Made by a program: the position numbers and the translations under genes. The notes beneath the pieces were generated by a model. The model saw only the letters and a list, made by a program, of their open reading frames with translations, searched no databases and was not told the origin of the DNA. From JAYPAN01 sp049597955 (GTDB lineage Bacteria > Pseudomonadota > Alphaproteobacteria > RS24), in assembly GCA_049597955.1 (NCBI GenBank), contig JBMYND010000001.1:340010-404009 (forward strand): DNA of 64,000 nucleotides, in the 5' to 3' direction. This document shows, piece by piece, positions 35,520 to 43,582 of the stretch (the stretch's first letter is position 1; each line of letters begins with the position of its first letter).

Positions 35520-35626
35520 ATCTCACCACCTTTTCGTGATGTCATGGCCCCATGCGATTTACCCTAGGGTTTCGATACGAACAGTAAATTAAAATGTTAC
35601 GATTTTTTTATTTCTATTGAAGTTAT

Positions 35627-36511
35627 TTACTTCATGTTGCGCAAACGCGCTATCAAACTGGACGTGTCCCAACGTCCGCCGCCCATGGCTTGCACATCTT
35701 CATAATAAGACTTCACCAATTCGGTCAGCGGCAAAGCCGCGCCATTGCGCGCGGCCTCTTGCAGGCAAATAGCCAAATCTTTGACCATCCAATCGACGGC
35801 AAAGCCGAAATCATATTTATCGTCAATCATGGTTTCATGGCGATTTTCCATTTGCCAGCTTTGCGCCGCCCCTTTGGAAATCACCTCAATCACCGCGCGC
35901 CCATCCAATCCGGCCTGCTCGGCAAACAGCAAGGCTTCCGACAGCGATTGCAACAGCCCGCCAATGCAAATCTGGTTGACCATTTTGGTCAATTGTCCGG
36001 CACCGCTATCGCCCATAAGTTTGACGGCGCGCGCATAAATGCCCAGCGTGTCTTTGGCGCGCGCGAAAACCGCCTCAGCGCCGCCGACCATGATTGTCAA
36101 TTGGCCATTTACCGCGCCTGCCTCGCCGCCTGAAACCGGTGCATCGAGCATGAAAGCGCCTTGCGCCGAACAGGCTTGCGCCAATTCGCGGGTCACATCT
36201 GCCGAGCATGTTGTGTGGTCAATCAATATGGCGCCGCTCGCCAGCCCCGCCAAAACGCCGTTTTCTCCGGCAATAACTTGGCGCAAATCATCATCATTGC
36301 CGACACAGCTAAACACCATCTCAGCCCCTTGCGCCGCCTCTGCCGGTGTGGCGGCGGCGCGTCCGCCATAAGTCTCTACCCAGCGCGCGGCTTTTTCGCC
36401 GCTTCGGTTATAAACGCAAATATCCGCGCCGCTGCGCGCCAAATGCCCGGCCATGGGAAAACCCATTACGCCAAGGCCGATAAAGGCCAGCCTTTGCCTG
36501 TCGCCTGCCAT
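35627..36511 (-). CDS. NAD(P)-dependent beta-hydroxyacid dehydrogenase (GarR/MmsB family)
   Basis: 294 residues of the 3-hydroxyisobutyrate/tartronate-semialdehyde reductase family: GLGVMGFPMAGHLARSG, LDAPVSGGEAGAVNGQLTIMVGG and catalytic Lys in GQLTKMVNQ. It resembles the first mmsB only at family level, so it is a separate function, perhaps tartronate semialdehyde or a related hydroxy acid. ATGA overlap with the flavin-reductase gene before it makes the two one unit. The last codons form a small inverted repeat with the stop. Substrate unknown. Confidence 0.85.
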   Translation of the reverse strand: MAGDRQRLAFIGLGVMGFPMAGHLARSGADICVYNRSGEKAARWVETYGGRAAATPAEAAQGAEMVFSCVGNDDDLRQVIAGENGVLAGLASGAILIDHTTCSADVTRELAQACSAQGAFMLDAPVSGGEAGAVNGQLTIMVGGAEAVFARAKDTLGIYARAVKLMGDSGAGQLTKMVNQICIGGLLQSLSEALLFAEQAGLDGRAVIEVISKGAAQSWQMENRHETMIDDKYDFGFAVDWMVKDLAICLQEAARNGAALPLTELVKSYYEDVQAMGGGRWDTSSLIARLRNMK

Positions 36512-36999
36512 CAGGCCGTGTCTTCTTTAAGGCCGCTATAACTGCCGCGAAAATAAATCAAAGGCGCACGCGATTTGCTGCAATGAGAAACCGCGTCAAT
36601 ACCGCCAATCAGAATAATATGGTCGCCCGCCTCAACACGCTGGTGCAAATGACATTCAAATTGCGCCAAGGCACCATTCAGCAAAATGCCACCGGTTTTG
36701 CCAATGGTGAATTGCCCCTGCCCCAGCGCATGACCGCCGGGGCGCGCCATTTCATCGGACAGCGCGCGCTGGTCAGCGGCCAATATGTTAACCGTAAAAT
36801 TTTCTGCGGTTGAAAATATCTCCGCCAAATCGGATTGCTTGCCCAAGCACCAAGACAGCATTGGCGGGTCAAGCGACACAGAAGCAAAACTGTTAACCGT
36901 CAAGCCCAGTGCCGAATTGTCACCATTTGCAACGGTAATAACGGCAACGCCCGTGCCAAAATGTCCGAACGCATTGCGCAATTCGCGGCTGTCAATCAT
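36511..36999 (-). CDS. flavin reductase-like FMN-binding protein
   Basis: 162-residue flavin reductase-like domain (FMN-binding split barrel): AFGHFGTGVAVITVANGDN, LTVNSFASVSLDPPMLSWCL, FTVNILAADQRALSDEMARPG and a C-terminal HIILIGGIDAVSH. Usually the small component giving FMNH2 to a two-component monooxygenase. No monooxygenase partner lies here; it is coupled instead with the GarR-like dehydrogenase. It diverges from the SLC13 permease across 165 bp that contain a 7-bp hairpin (GCAGGCC-aatgc-GGCCTGC, 37022-37040). Confidence 0.85.
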   Translation of the reverse strand: MIDSRELRNAFGHFGTGVAVITVANGDNSALGLTVNSFASVSLDPPMLSWCLGKQSDLAEIFSTAENFTVNILAADQRALSDEMARPGGHALGQGQFTIGKTGGILLNGALAQFECHLHQRVEAGDHIILIGGIDAVSHCSKSRAPLIYFRGSYSGLKEDTA

Positions 37000-37164
37000 A
37001 GAGCACCTTTCACCAGAGCAAGCAGGCCAATGCGGCCTGCCCCCTTATGCCCGACGCGCCTGGCAAAATCCAGCTTTCTGTTTGAAATAGGCTGAAAAGC
37101 AGGGCAAGAATTGAATGTGCAAGGCATCGACAGGCGTGGCTGATACAGCAAAGCGGATGGAATA

Positions 37165-38988
37165 ATGGAAAGTGATTTTCACATGTGGGCAAGCTTCGCG
37201 ATTATTATCGCGGCGATGGTGCTTTACGCGGTCGAGCGATACGCCATGGAAATCACCTCACTCATGGTATTGGTCGCTTTGCTCTTGCTGTTCACCCTGC
37301 TGCCCTATCGCGACATGGCGGGTGATATTTTGCTGACCCCGACCATGCTGCTGGCCGGTTTTGGCAATCCGGCGCTTATCACCATAATGGCATTATTGGT
37401 TCTGGCGCAGGGATTGTTCCAATCCGGGGCGCTTGAAAAGCTGATTGAAAGCCTGTCCAGCCGCGCTGCGCGCACGCCCATGCTGGCGCTGGTCAGCGTG
37501 CTGATAGGCGCGACCATTTCAAGCGCGCTGCTCAATAACACACCGGTCGTGCTGATGACGATTCCGATTTTAACGGCAATTGCAGCGCGCGCACGCACCA
37601 ATGCATCGCCCTATCTGATGTGCCTCAGCTATATGACCATTCTTGGCGGCATGTTGACCCTTATTGGCTCCTCCACCAATTTGCTGGTCGCTGATACGGC
37701 AGAGCAGCTTGGCACGGTTCGGATTGAGTTTTTCGACCTGACCCTGCCCGGGCTGGTGCTGCTTGGGGTTGGCGCGCTTTATGTCATCTTTGTCATGCCG
37801 CGCCTGCTGACAATACGCGATGGCGAGGTTGAGCAGGACAGGCCCGATAAGGGCCGTCAATATATTGTGGAATTGCGCCTGCGCGCCGGGGACACGCTGG
37901 TTGGAACGCACACACAGGCCGGATTTCTGCCCGCATTGAGCGGCATGACCGTGCAGATGATTGAGCGCGGCACCAGTAAAATGCTGCCCCCCTTTGATGA
38001 TATTGAATTGCAGCCGGGCGATAAAATTTTTATCGCGGCCACACGGCGCGAATTATCCGATGCGCTGGCCAATCGCGACCATCCGCTGCAAAGCCAGATT
38101 TTGCCGCTTGTGCCGGACAGTGACAATGATTCCGAGACCATGCTGGCCGAACTGGTGGTCGCGCCGGGCTCACGCATGGCCGGGCGCGCCGTCTATCAAA
38201 CCGGTTTCAGCCATACAACAGATTGCTTTATTCTCGGCGTGCAAAGGCGCTCGCGCATGTTGCGCCATGAATTAGCGGATATGCGCCTTGAAGCGGGCGA
38301 TGTCTTGCTGGTTATTGGTGGCCAAAAAAATATCGCCAATCTGCGCCATAATCGCGACACGCTGCTGCTCGAATGGTCGGCCAGCGAATTGCCCAATTTT
38401 GAAAATGCCAATCTGGCGCGGCTTATTTTTGCCGGCACAGTGCTGGCCGCGGCCTCCGGTCTTGTGCCGATTGTTGTGGCGGCCATGGCCGGGGCCGGCC
38501 TGATGGTGGTTACCGGCATTTTGAACACAAGACAGGCTGTGCGCGGCTTTGACACGCGGATTTTTCTGGTCGTCGCCTCGGCGCTGGCCATGGCCAAAGC
38601 CCTGACTGTCACTGGCGGGGCCGCTTATGTGACCGACGGGTTTTTAACCCTGTTTGCCGCCAGCTCCCCGGCCATTATTCTGTCAGCCTTTTTCCTGATA
38701 TGCGCCATTATCACCAATATATTGTCGAATAATGCCACCGCCGTTTTGTTCACCCCGCTGGCTGTCAGCCTGGCCCGCTCATTGGGCGTTGACCCAATGG
38801 CCTTTATTCTCGCCGTGATATTTGCCGCCAATTGCAGCTTTGCCACCCCGATTGCCTATCAGACCAATTTGCTGGTGATGACGCCGGGCAATTTCCGATT
38901 TGCTGATTTTATGCGCGCTGGCATCCCCTTGATTGTCTTGCTCTGGATAAGCTATTCGCTATTTGCGCCGATTTATTTTAACCTGTAG
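37165..38988 (+). CDS. SLC13-family (DASS/CitT-like) permease with two RCK-C domains
   Basis: 607 residues. About five membrane helices, then two cytosolic TrkA-C/RCK-C domains in the middle (GRQYIVELRLRAGDTLVGTH..., then MLAELVVAPGSRMAGRAVYQ...GDVLLVIGG), then the second half-transporter of about six helices. SLC13 signature-like SNNATAVLFTPLAVSLA and NNTPVVLMTIP match ion-binding loops repeated in both halves. Substrate is probably an anion (sulfate, silicate or dicarboxylate), inferred from the family. Start ATG 37165 after CGGATGG. Followed by bpt 27 bp downstream. Confidence 0.9.
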   Translation: MESDFHMWASFAIIIAAMVLYAVERYAMEITSLMVLVALLLLFTLLPYRDMAGDILLTPTMLLAGFGNPALITIMALLVLAQGLFQSGALEKLIESLSSRAARTPMLALVSVLIGATISSALLNNTPVVLMTIPILTAIAARARTNASPYLMCLSYMTILGGMLTLIGSSTNLLVADTAEQLGTVRIEFFDLTLPGLVLLGVGALYVIFVMPRLLTIRDGEVEQDRPDKGRQYIVELRLRAGDTLVGTHTQAGFLPALSGMTVQMIERGTSKMLPPFDDIELQPGDKIFIAATRRELSDALANRDHPLQSQILPLVPDSDNDSETMLAELVVAPGSRMAGRAVYQTGFSHTTDCFILGVQRRSRMLRHELADMRLEAGDVLLVIGGQKNIANLRHNRDTLLLEWSASELPNFENANLARLIFAGTVLAAASGLVPIVVAAMAGAGLMVVTGILNTRQAVRGFDTRIFLVVASALAMAKALTVTGGAAYVTDGFLTLFAASSPAIILSAFFLICAIITNILSNNATAVLFTPLAVSLARSLGVDPMAFILAVIFAANCSFATPIAYQTNLLVMTPGNFRFADFMRAGIPLIVLLWISYSLFAPIYFNL

Positions 38989-39015
38989 CGCCAAACGCAG
39001 AAAGGAGGGCAAATT

Positions 39016-39801
39016 ATGAACCAATTCAACCATCAAAAACTCTCGTCCTTCTTTATCACCGATCCTGCGCCCTGCCCTTATATTGACGGGCAAATGGAGC
39101 GCAAATTATTCACCCATTTGACCGGCAGCAAAGCGGTTCTTATCAATAATACGCTGACCCATGCCGGATTTCGGCGCAGCCAGACCGTCGCCTATCGTCC
39201 AGCCTGTGACGCTTGCACGGCTTGTGCGTCAGTGCGTGTGCGAGTCGGCGCGTTTACCCCATCGCGCAATCTGAAGCGCATTTTCAAGCGCAATGAAGAC
39301 TTGACCCGCACGATTTGCCCGCCCTCGGCGACGCGCGAGCAATATGACTTGTTTGTCAGCTATTTGGACACGCGCCATCCTGCGGGCGGCATGAGCGGCA
39401 TGACGCCGCTTGATTTCATGGCGATGATTGAGGAAACGACAGTTGACACGCATCTGGTTGAATATCGCCTGCCGGATAATCGGCTGGTCGCTTGCGTGCT
39501 GGCCGATAAAATGGCGGATGGCTTGTCACTGGTCTATTCTTTTTTCGACACAAAATTATCCGAACGCAGCCTCGGCACGCTGATTATTCTCGACCAGATT
39601 AAGCGGGCGCAGCTCAATAAGAAAGACCATGTTTATTTGGGATATTTTATCCATGATTGCGAAAAAATGTCCTATAAACAGCGTTTCAAACCATTGGATG
39701 TGTTGCATTTGGAGGGCTGGGTTGACTTCGACACACATACCGCCAGCAGCACACATACCGCCACCGACACACAGGCAAAAGGCGGCACAAAAACCGCTTA
39801 A
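39016..39801 (+). CDS. bpt: leucyltransferase for Asp/Glu N-degrons (Bpt)
   Basis: Attaches Leu from Leu-tRNA to N-terminal Asp/Glu, marking proteins for ClpAP. Cys-rich N-terminus CDACTACASVRVRV, PCPYIDGQMERKLF, GFRRSQTVAYRP and SLVYSFFDTKLSERSLGT, KDHVYLGYFIHDC are Bpt/Ate motifs. GGAGGG precedes the ATG. The last ~20 residues are a low-complexity tail (THTAS / THTAT) encoded by an 18-bp tandem repeat, beyond the family end. 261 residues. Between the SLC13 permease and the TRAP operon. Confidence 0.93.
   Translation: MNQFNHQKLSSFFITDPAPCPYIDGQMERKLFTHLTGSKAVLINNTLTHAGFRRSQTVAYRPACDACTACASVRVRVGAFTPSRNLKRIFKRNEDLTRTICPPSATREQYDLFVSYLDTRHPAGGMSGMTPLDFMAMIEETTVDTHLVEYRLPDNRLVACVLADKMADGLSLVYSFFDTKLSERSLGTLIILDQIKRAQLNKKDHVYLGYFIHDCEKMSYKQRFKPLDVLHLEGWVDFDTHTASSTHTATDTQAKGGTKTA
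39733..39768 (+). repeat. 18-bp tandem duplication in the 3' end of bpt
   Basis: Two units beginning ACACATACCGCCA (39733-39750 and 39751-39768), the second with three changes, then decayed copies up to the stop. In frame; gives the THTA repeats of the C-terminal tail. Confidence 0.85.
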
Positions 39802-39853
39802 GCCAAAAGCCAATAGGGGCCAAACGCCAAGAGGGGCCAAAAGCCAAAAAGGG
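39802..39853 (+). repeat. 17-bp tandem array filling the bpt-takP gap
   Basis: Three units: GCCAAAAGCCAATAGGG, GCCAAACGCCAAGAGGG and a third of 18 bp (39836-39853). It begins on the first base after the bpt stop. Every unit ends in AGGG, so the Shine-Dalgarno of takP (GGGAG) is the last of three copies. Confidence 0.93.
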
Positions 39854-39863
39854 AGAGTATCGC

Positions 39864-40955
39864 ATGGGCAATAAAATCGGACGTCGTCACTTATTGGGCG
39901 GGCTTGTTGCGGGCACGGCTGCAACCGGGCTGGTCGGGCAGGCACCGGCCTATGCCAAGGGCAAAAGGCGGCTGAAAATGGTCACCACATGGCCGAAAAA
40001 CTTTCCCGGCCTCGGCACGGCAGCCGAAAATGTGGCGCGGCGAGTGCGCGACATGTCAGAAGGTGCGCTTGACATTAAAGTCTTTGCCGATGGCGAATTG
40101 GTCGGCGCTTTTGAAGCCTTTGATGCGGTCTCCACCGGCACGGCCGATATGTATAATGGCGCGGAATATTATTGGCAGGGCAAATCAACCGCCTTTAATT
40201 TCTTTACCGCCGTGCCATTTGGTATGACCGCGCAAGAATTATCGGCTTGGATTAATTTTGGCGGCGGACGCGCCTTATGGAGCGAATTATCGGCCAAATT
40301 CAACATTATCGCCTTTCAGTCGGCCAATACCGGTGTGCAGATGGGCGGTTGGTTCAATCGCGAAATCAAATCGCTGGAAGACTTCAAAGGGCTTAAAATA
40401 CGCATGCCCGGACTGGGCGGCGAGGTTATGCGGCGTCTGGGTGCGGCGGCAATTTCCCTGCCCGGCGGTGAGATTTTCCCAAGCATGAAAAGCGGCGCGA
40501 TTGATGCCTCTGAATGGGTTGGCCCGTGGAATGATTTGGCCTTTGGCTTTCATCAAGTCGCCAAATATTATTACTGCCCCGGCTTTCACGAACCCGGCGC
40601 CGGCTTGTGCACCGGTATTAATCTCGATGTGTGGAATTCGCTGAGCAAGGCGCAACAGGCGATAATTCAAAATGCCTGCCAGGCAGAAAATGAAGCAACA
40701 TTCAGCGAATATAATTACAAAAACGCGGCCGCGTTAGACACGCTGGTCAATAAGCATAATGTTCAAGTGCGGCGCTTTTCTCAAGAGATTATGACAGCTT
40801 TGAAGGAAACTTCGGACAAAGTGCTGGCCGAAGAGGCAGCCAAGGATGCGTTCACCCAAAAAGTCTATGACAGTTTCCGCAAATCGCTGAAAAACTCAAT
40901 GGCATGGGGCGCGCAAAGCGAAGAACCATACACAATGGCGCGGCGCAATATCTGA
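39864..40955 (+). CDS. takP: TRAP transporter substrate-binding protein, TakP-like (2-oxoacid type)
   Basis: 363 residues. A twin-arginine signal (GRRHLLGGLVAG) ends near AYAKG, so it is exported folded through Tat. The mature protein matches TakP/DctP: TTWPKNFPGLGTAAENVARR, ANTGVQMGGWFNREI, MKSGAIDASEWVGPWNDLAF and YYYCPGFHEPG, the last three lining the ligand site in Rhodobacter TakP, which binds 2-oxo acids as Ca/Na chelates. That specificity is inferred from motif similarity. First gene of takPQM. Confidence 0.93.
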   Translation: MGNKIGRRHLLGGLVAGTAATGLVGQAPAYAKGKRRLKMVTTWPKNFPGLGTAAENVARRVRDMSEGALDIKVFADGELVGAFEAFDAVSTGTADMYNGAEYYWQGKSTAFNFFTAVPFGMTAQELSAWINFGGGRALWSELSAKFNIIAFQSANTGVQMGGWFNREIKSLEDFKGLKIRMPGLGGEVMRRLGAAAISLPGGEIFPSMKSGAIDASEWVGPWNDLAFGFHQVAKYYYCPGFHEPGAGLCTGINLDVWNSLSKAQQAIIQNACQAENEATFSEYNYKNAAALDTLVNKHNVQVRRFSQEIMTALKETSDKVLAEEAAKDAFTQKVYDSFRKSLKNSMAWGAQSEEPYTMARRNI

Positions 40956-40968
40956 CCGGACAGGATAA

Positions 40969-41520
40969 ATGCCCAAACCCCTAGCCGACCTGCTTTTGCG
41001 CCTCGCGCGAGCCATTGATTTTGTTAATGGTCTGATTGGCCGTGCGGCGGCATGGCTGACATTGGCCATGGTGCTGGTGCAATTTGGCGTTGTTGTCATG
41101 CGCTATGTGTTCGGCATTGGGTCAATCATGTTGCAAGAATCAATCGTCTATATGCATGGGCTTTTGTTTATGATGGCGGCGGCTGACACGCTGCTCAATG
41201 ACCAGCATGTGCGGGTTGATATATTTTATGCGCGGCGCAGCCGGTTTGGGCAGGCGGTAACCAATTTATTCGGTCATGCATTTATGCTGCTGCCCTTTTG
41301 CGTGCTGATAATCATTGTCTCCTGGGATTATGTGTCGATTTCATGGTCAGTGCGCGAAGGCTCGCGCGAGACCAGCGGCATACAAGGCGTGTTTTTGTTG
41401 AAAACGGTCATTCTGGTCTTTGCCGTTCAAATGGCGTTGCAAGCTGTTGCCTTTATCTTGCAAAATCTTCTGCATATCACTGAAAACAAACAGAAAAACG
41501 AGATAACCGATAATGGGTGA
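40969..41520 (+). CDS. takQ: TRAP transporter small membrane subunit (DctQ/TakQ)
   Basis: 183 residues with four membrane helices, the DctQ layout; QESIVYMHGLLFMMAAADTLLNDQHVRVDIFYARRS is the family core (first part). It bridges SBP docking and the large subunit. AGGA precedes the ATG; its stop overlaps the takM start by 8 bp. Confidence 0.93.
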   Translation: MPKPLADLLLRLARAIDFVNGLIGRAAAWLTLAMVLVQFGVVVMRYVFGIGSIMLQESIVYMHGLLFMMAAADTLLNDQHVRVDIFYARRSRFGQAVTNLFGHAFMLLPFCVLIIIVSWDYVSISWSVREGSRETSGIQGVFLLKTVILVFAVQMALQAVAFILQNLLHITENKQKNEITDNG

Positions 41521-43081
41521 AATGCTTGACCTCATCATGTTTGGCGGTGCCTGCCTATTGCTGATGGCGGGTTTTCCGGTCGCCTTCACACTGGCTGGCA
41601 CAGCGTTGATTTTCGGCCTTATCGGGCAGGCGCTTGGTGTTTTTGACAGCAGTTTTTTCTACGCTTTGCCGCAGCGCATTTTCGGCACGATGACCAATCA
41701 AGTGCTGATGGCAGTGCCGCTTTTTGTGTTTATGGGGACAATGCTGGAGCGCGCCCGCATTGCCGAGGATTTGCTGGAAAATATGGCGCGGCTGTTCGGG
41801 CGCGTGCGCGGTGGATTGGGGCTGTCGGTCTCGATTGTTGGCGCGCTATTGGCTGCCTCAACCGGCATTGTCGGGGCGACCGTTGTGACCATGGGGCTGT
41901 TATCGCTGCCGACCATGCTGAAGCGCGGCTATGACCCGTCACTCGCCGCAGGCTCAATTGCCGCCGCTGGCACGCTGGGGCAAATCATCCCGCCCTCTAT
42001 TGTGCTGGTGCTGCTCGGCGATGTGATTGCCAATGCCTATCAGAAAGCGCAATTGGAACAGGGCATATTTTCGCCTGACACTGTATCGGTCGGCGAATTA
42101 TTTGCCGGTTCGCTGCTGCCCGGCTTGGTATTGGTCGGCCTTTATATGCTGTATCAAGCGGTAACCGCCATTTGGCAACCGCATAAGGCACCCGCCGCCG
42201 AAGATGATACAAGCATCTCGTTGGGCGTGTTGCTGGCTTCCCTGCTGCCGCCCATCACGCTGATTATTGCCGTGCTCGGCTCCATATTGGCCGGCATTGC
42301 CACCCCAACCGAAGCGGCAGCCGTCGGTGCTGTCGGCACTATATTGCTGGCGGGCGACCGCTTGGCCCCGGCTCATACGCGATATGCGCGATTGCTGGTT
42401 CGGCTCGGCGTCGCCGCACTGGTCGCGCTTATCACCCTGACCAGCCTTATTGACCTGCGGCTGGAGCGCGATGCCATCAGCCTTGGCGAGACATTCAGTA
42501 TTGGCATGGCGCTTATTTTATGCGCGGTTCTGGCTCTGGCCATACTGTCGAGTCTGCGCACAATTTGGCAAGGCGCGGTTTTGACATCGGTCATGCGCGC
42601 CACCATGCACACCACATCTATGGTGTTTGTCATACTTATCGGTGCCGCGTTGTTTTCGCTGGTATTTCGCGGGCTGGGCGGTGATGAGACCATTCAGCAT
42701 CTTTTACAAGATTTACCGGGCGGCAAATGGACAGCCATGGCCATTGTTATGCTGCTTATGTTTATTCTCGGCTTTTTCCTTGATTTCATTGAGATAATTT
42801 TTGTTGTTGTGCCAATTGTCGGGCCGGTTTTATTGACCCTTGGCATTGACCCGGTTTGGCTTGGCGTGATGATGGCGCTGAATTTGCAAACCTCTTTCCT
42901 GACCCCGCCTTTCGGCTTTGCGCTGTTTTATTTGCGCGGTGTCGCGCCGGAAAGCGTATCGACCGGTCAAATCTATCGCGGCGCGATTCCCTTTGTCATG
43001 ATACAGCTTGCCATGCTCGGCCTGCTGGCCGCCTTCCCCGAATTGGCGACTTGGCTGCCCGCGCTTATCTTCGGAGACTAG
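41513..43081 (+). CDS. takM: TRAP transporter large membrane subunit (DctM/TakM)
   Basis: 522 residues, 12-14 membrane helices, the ion-coupled carrier. Motifs: MAVPLFVFMGTMLERARIAEDLL, STGIVGATVVTMGLLSLPTMLKRGYD, GTLGQIIPPSIVLVLLGD and ASLLPPITLIIAVLGSILAGIATPTEAAAVGA-type repeats (each in short blocks). It is longer than simple DctM (~430) because of extra central helices, as in the TakM/DctM-mannitol group. Overlaps takQ and is followed 4 bp later by the BsuPI-like gene. Confidence 0.94.
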   Translation: MGEMLDLIMFGGACLLLMAGFPVAFTLAGTALIFGLIGQALGVFDSSFFYALPQRIFGTMTNQVLMAVPLFVFMGTMLERARIAEDLLENMARLFGRVRGGLGLSVSIVGALLAASTGIVGATVVTMGLLSLPTMLKRGYDPSLAAGSIAAAGTLGQIIPPSIVLVLLGDVIANAYQKAQLEQGIFSPDTVSVGELFAGSLLPGLVLVGLYMLYQAVTAIWQPHKAPAAEDDTSISLGVLLASLLPPITLIIAVLGSILAGIATPTEAAAVGAVGTILLAGDRLAPAHTRYARLLVRLGVAALVALITLTSLIDLRLERDAISLGETFSIGMALILCAVLALAILSSLRTIWQGAVLTSVMRATMHTTSMVFVILIGAALFSLVFRGLGGDETIQHLLQDLPGGKWTAMAIVMLLMFILGFFLDFIEIIFVVVPIVGPVLLTLGIDPVWLGVMMALNLQTSFLTPPFGFALFYLRGVAPESVSTGQIYRGAIPFVMIQLAMLGLLAAFPELATWLPALIFGD

Positions 43082-43085
43082 CCCC

Positions 43086-43559
43086 ATGCGCATGCCCAAT
43101 ATGATGCTGACAACTTTGGCGCTGATTGTTTTGATTGGCGGGCTTGGCTATCTTTCGCGCGATGATGGACGTGTCGGGGCCGGTGATATTGGGCTGCAAT
43201 TGGGTGTGCCGGTCGAGCATATGCTGACGCCGGAGCGGCGCATACAAGCCCTGCCGGTGATTGTGCAATTGGTCAATCGCACAGACGCTGCCGTTAAATT
43301 GGTCGCCGATGGCCCGTGCAAGATTTTCCGTTTTGTTGTCACCACGCCGGGCGGTGAATTCGTTCAGGCCATGCGGCAAGGTGAAACCGATTGCACAGAA
43401 AATGTCACTGAGCGCATGCTGGGAGCTGGTGAGATACTCGAAGAAATCCGCCAAATCCCGCTTGATACGGCGCGTTATATGCCGGGCGATTATGCGGTTC
43501 GGGTGAAGTTTTGGAACCACCAAGCCAGCGCGTCATTCGAACTGACCGGACAGCAATAG
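43086..43559 (+). CDS. BsuPI-like exported/anchored beta-sandwich protein
   Basis: I chose the ATG at 43086 (MRMPNMMLTTLALIVLIGG), 4 bp after the takM stop, which gives one N-terminal membrane anchor or uncleaved signal and a ~130-residue external beta domain. The layout QLVNRTDAAVKLVADGP, FRFVVTTPGGEFVQA, then ILEEIRQIPLDTARYMPGDYAVRV resembles BsuPI (intracellular proteinase inhibitor) Ig-like folds. I am unsure of the family. Being last in takPQM it is probably a periplasmic partner of the TRAP system. Confidence 0.6.
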   Translation: MRMPNMMLTTLALIVLIGGLGYLSRDDGRVGAGDIGLQLGVPVEHMLTPERRIQALPVIVQLVNRTDAAVKLVADGPCKIFRFVVTTPGGEFVQAMRQGETDCTENVTERMLGAGEILEEIRQIPLDTARYMPGDYAVRVKFWNHQASASFELTGQQ

Positions 43560-43582
43560 ACGCGCCCCCGCGCGCTGAACAT

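Noticed and set aside
37022..37040. GCAGGCC/GGCCTGC hairpin as a terminator
   Set aside because: It lies in the divergent leader between flavin reductase and the permease and has no T-tract.
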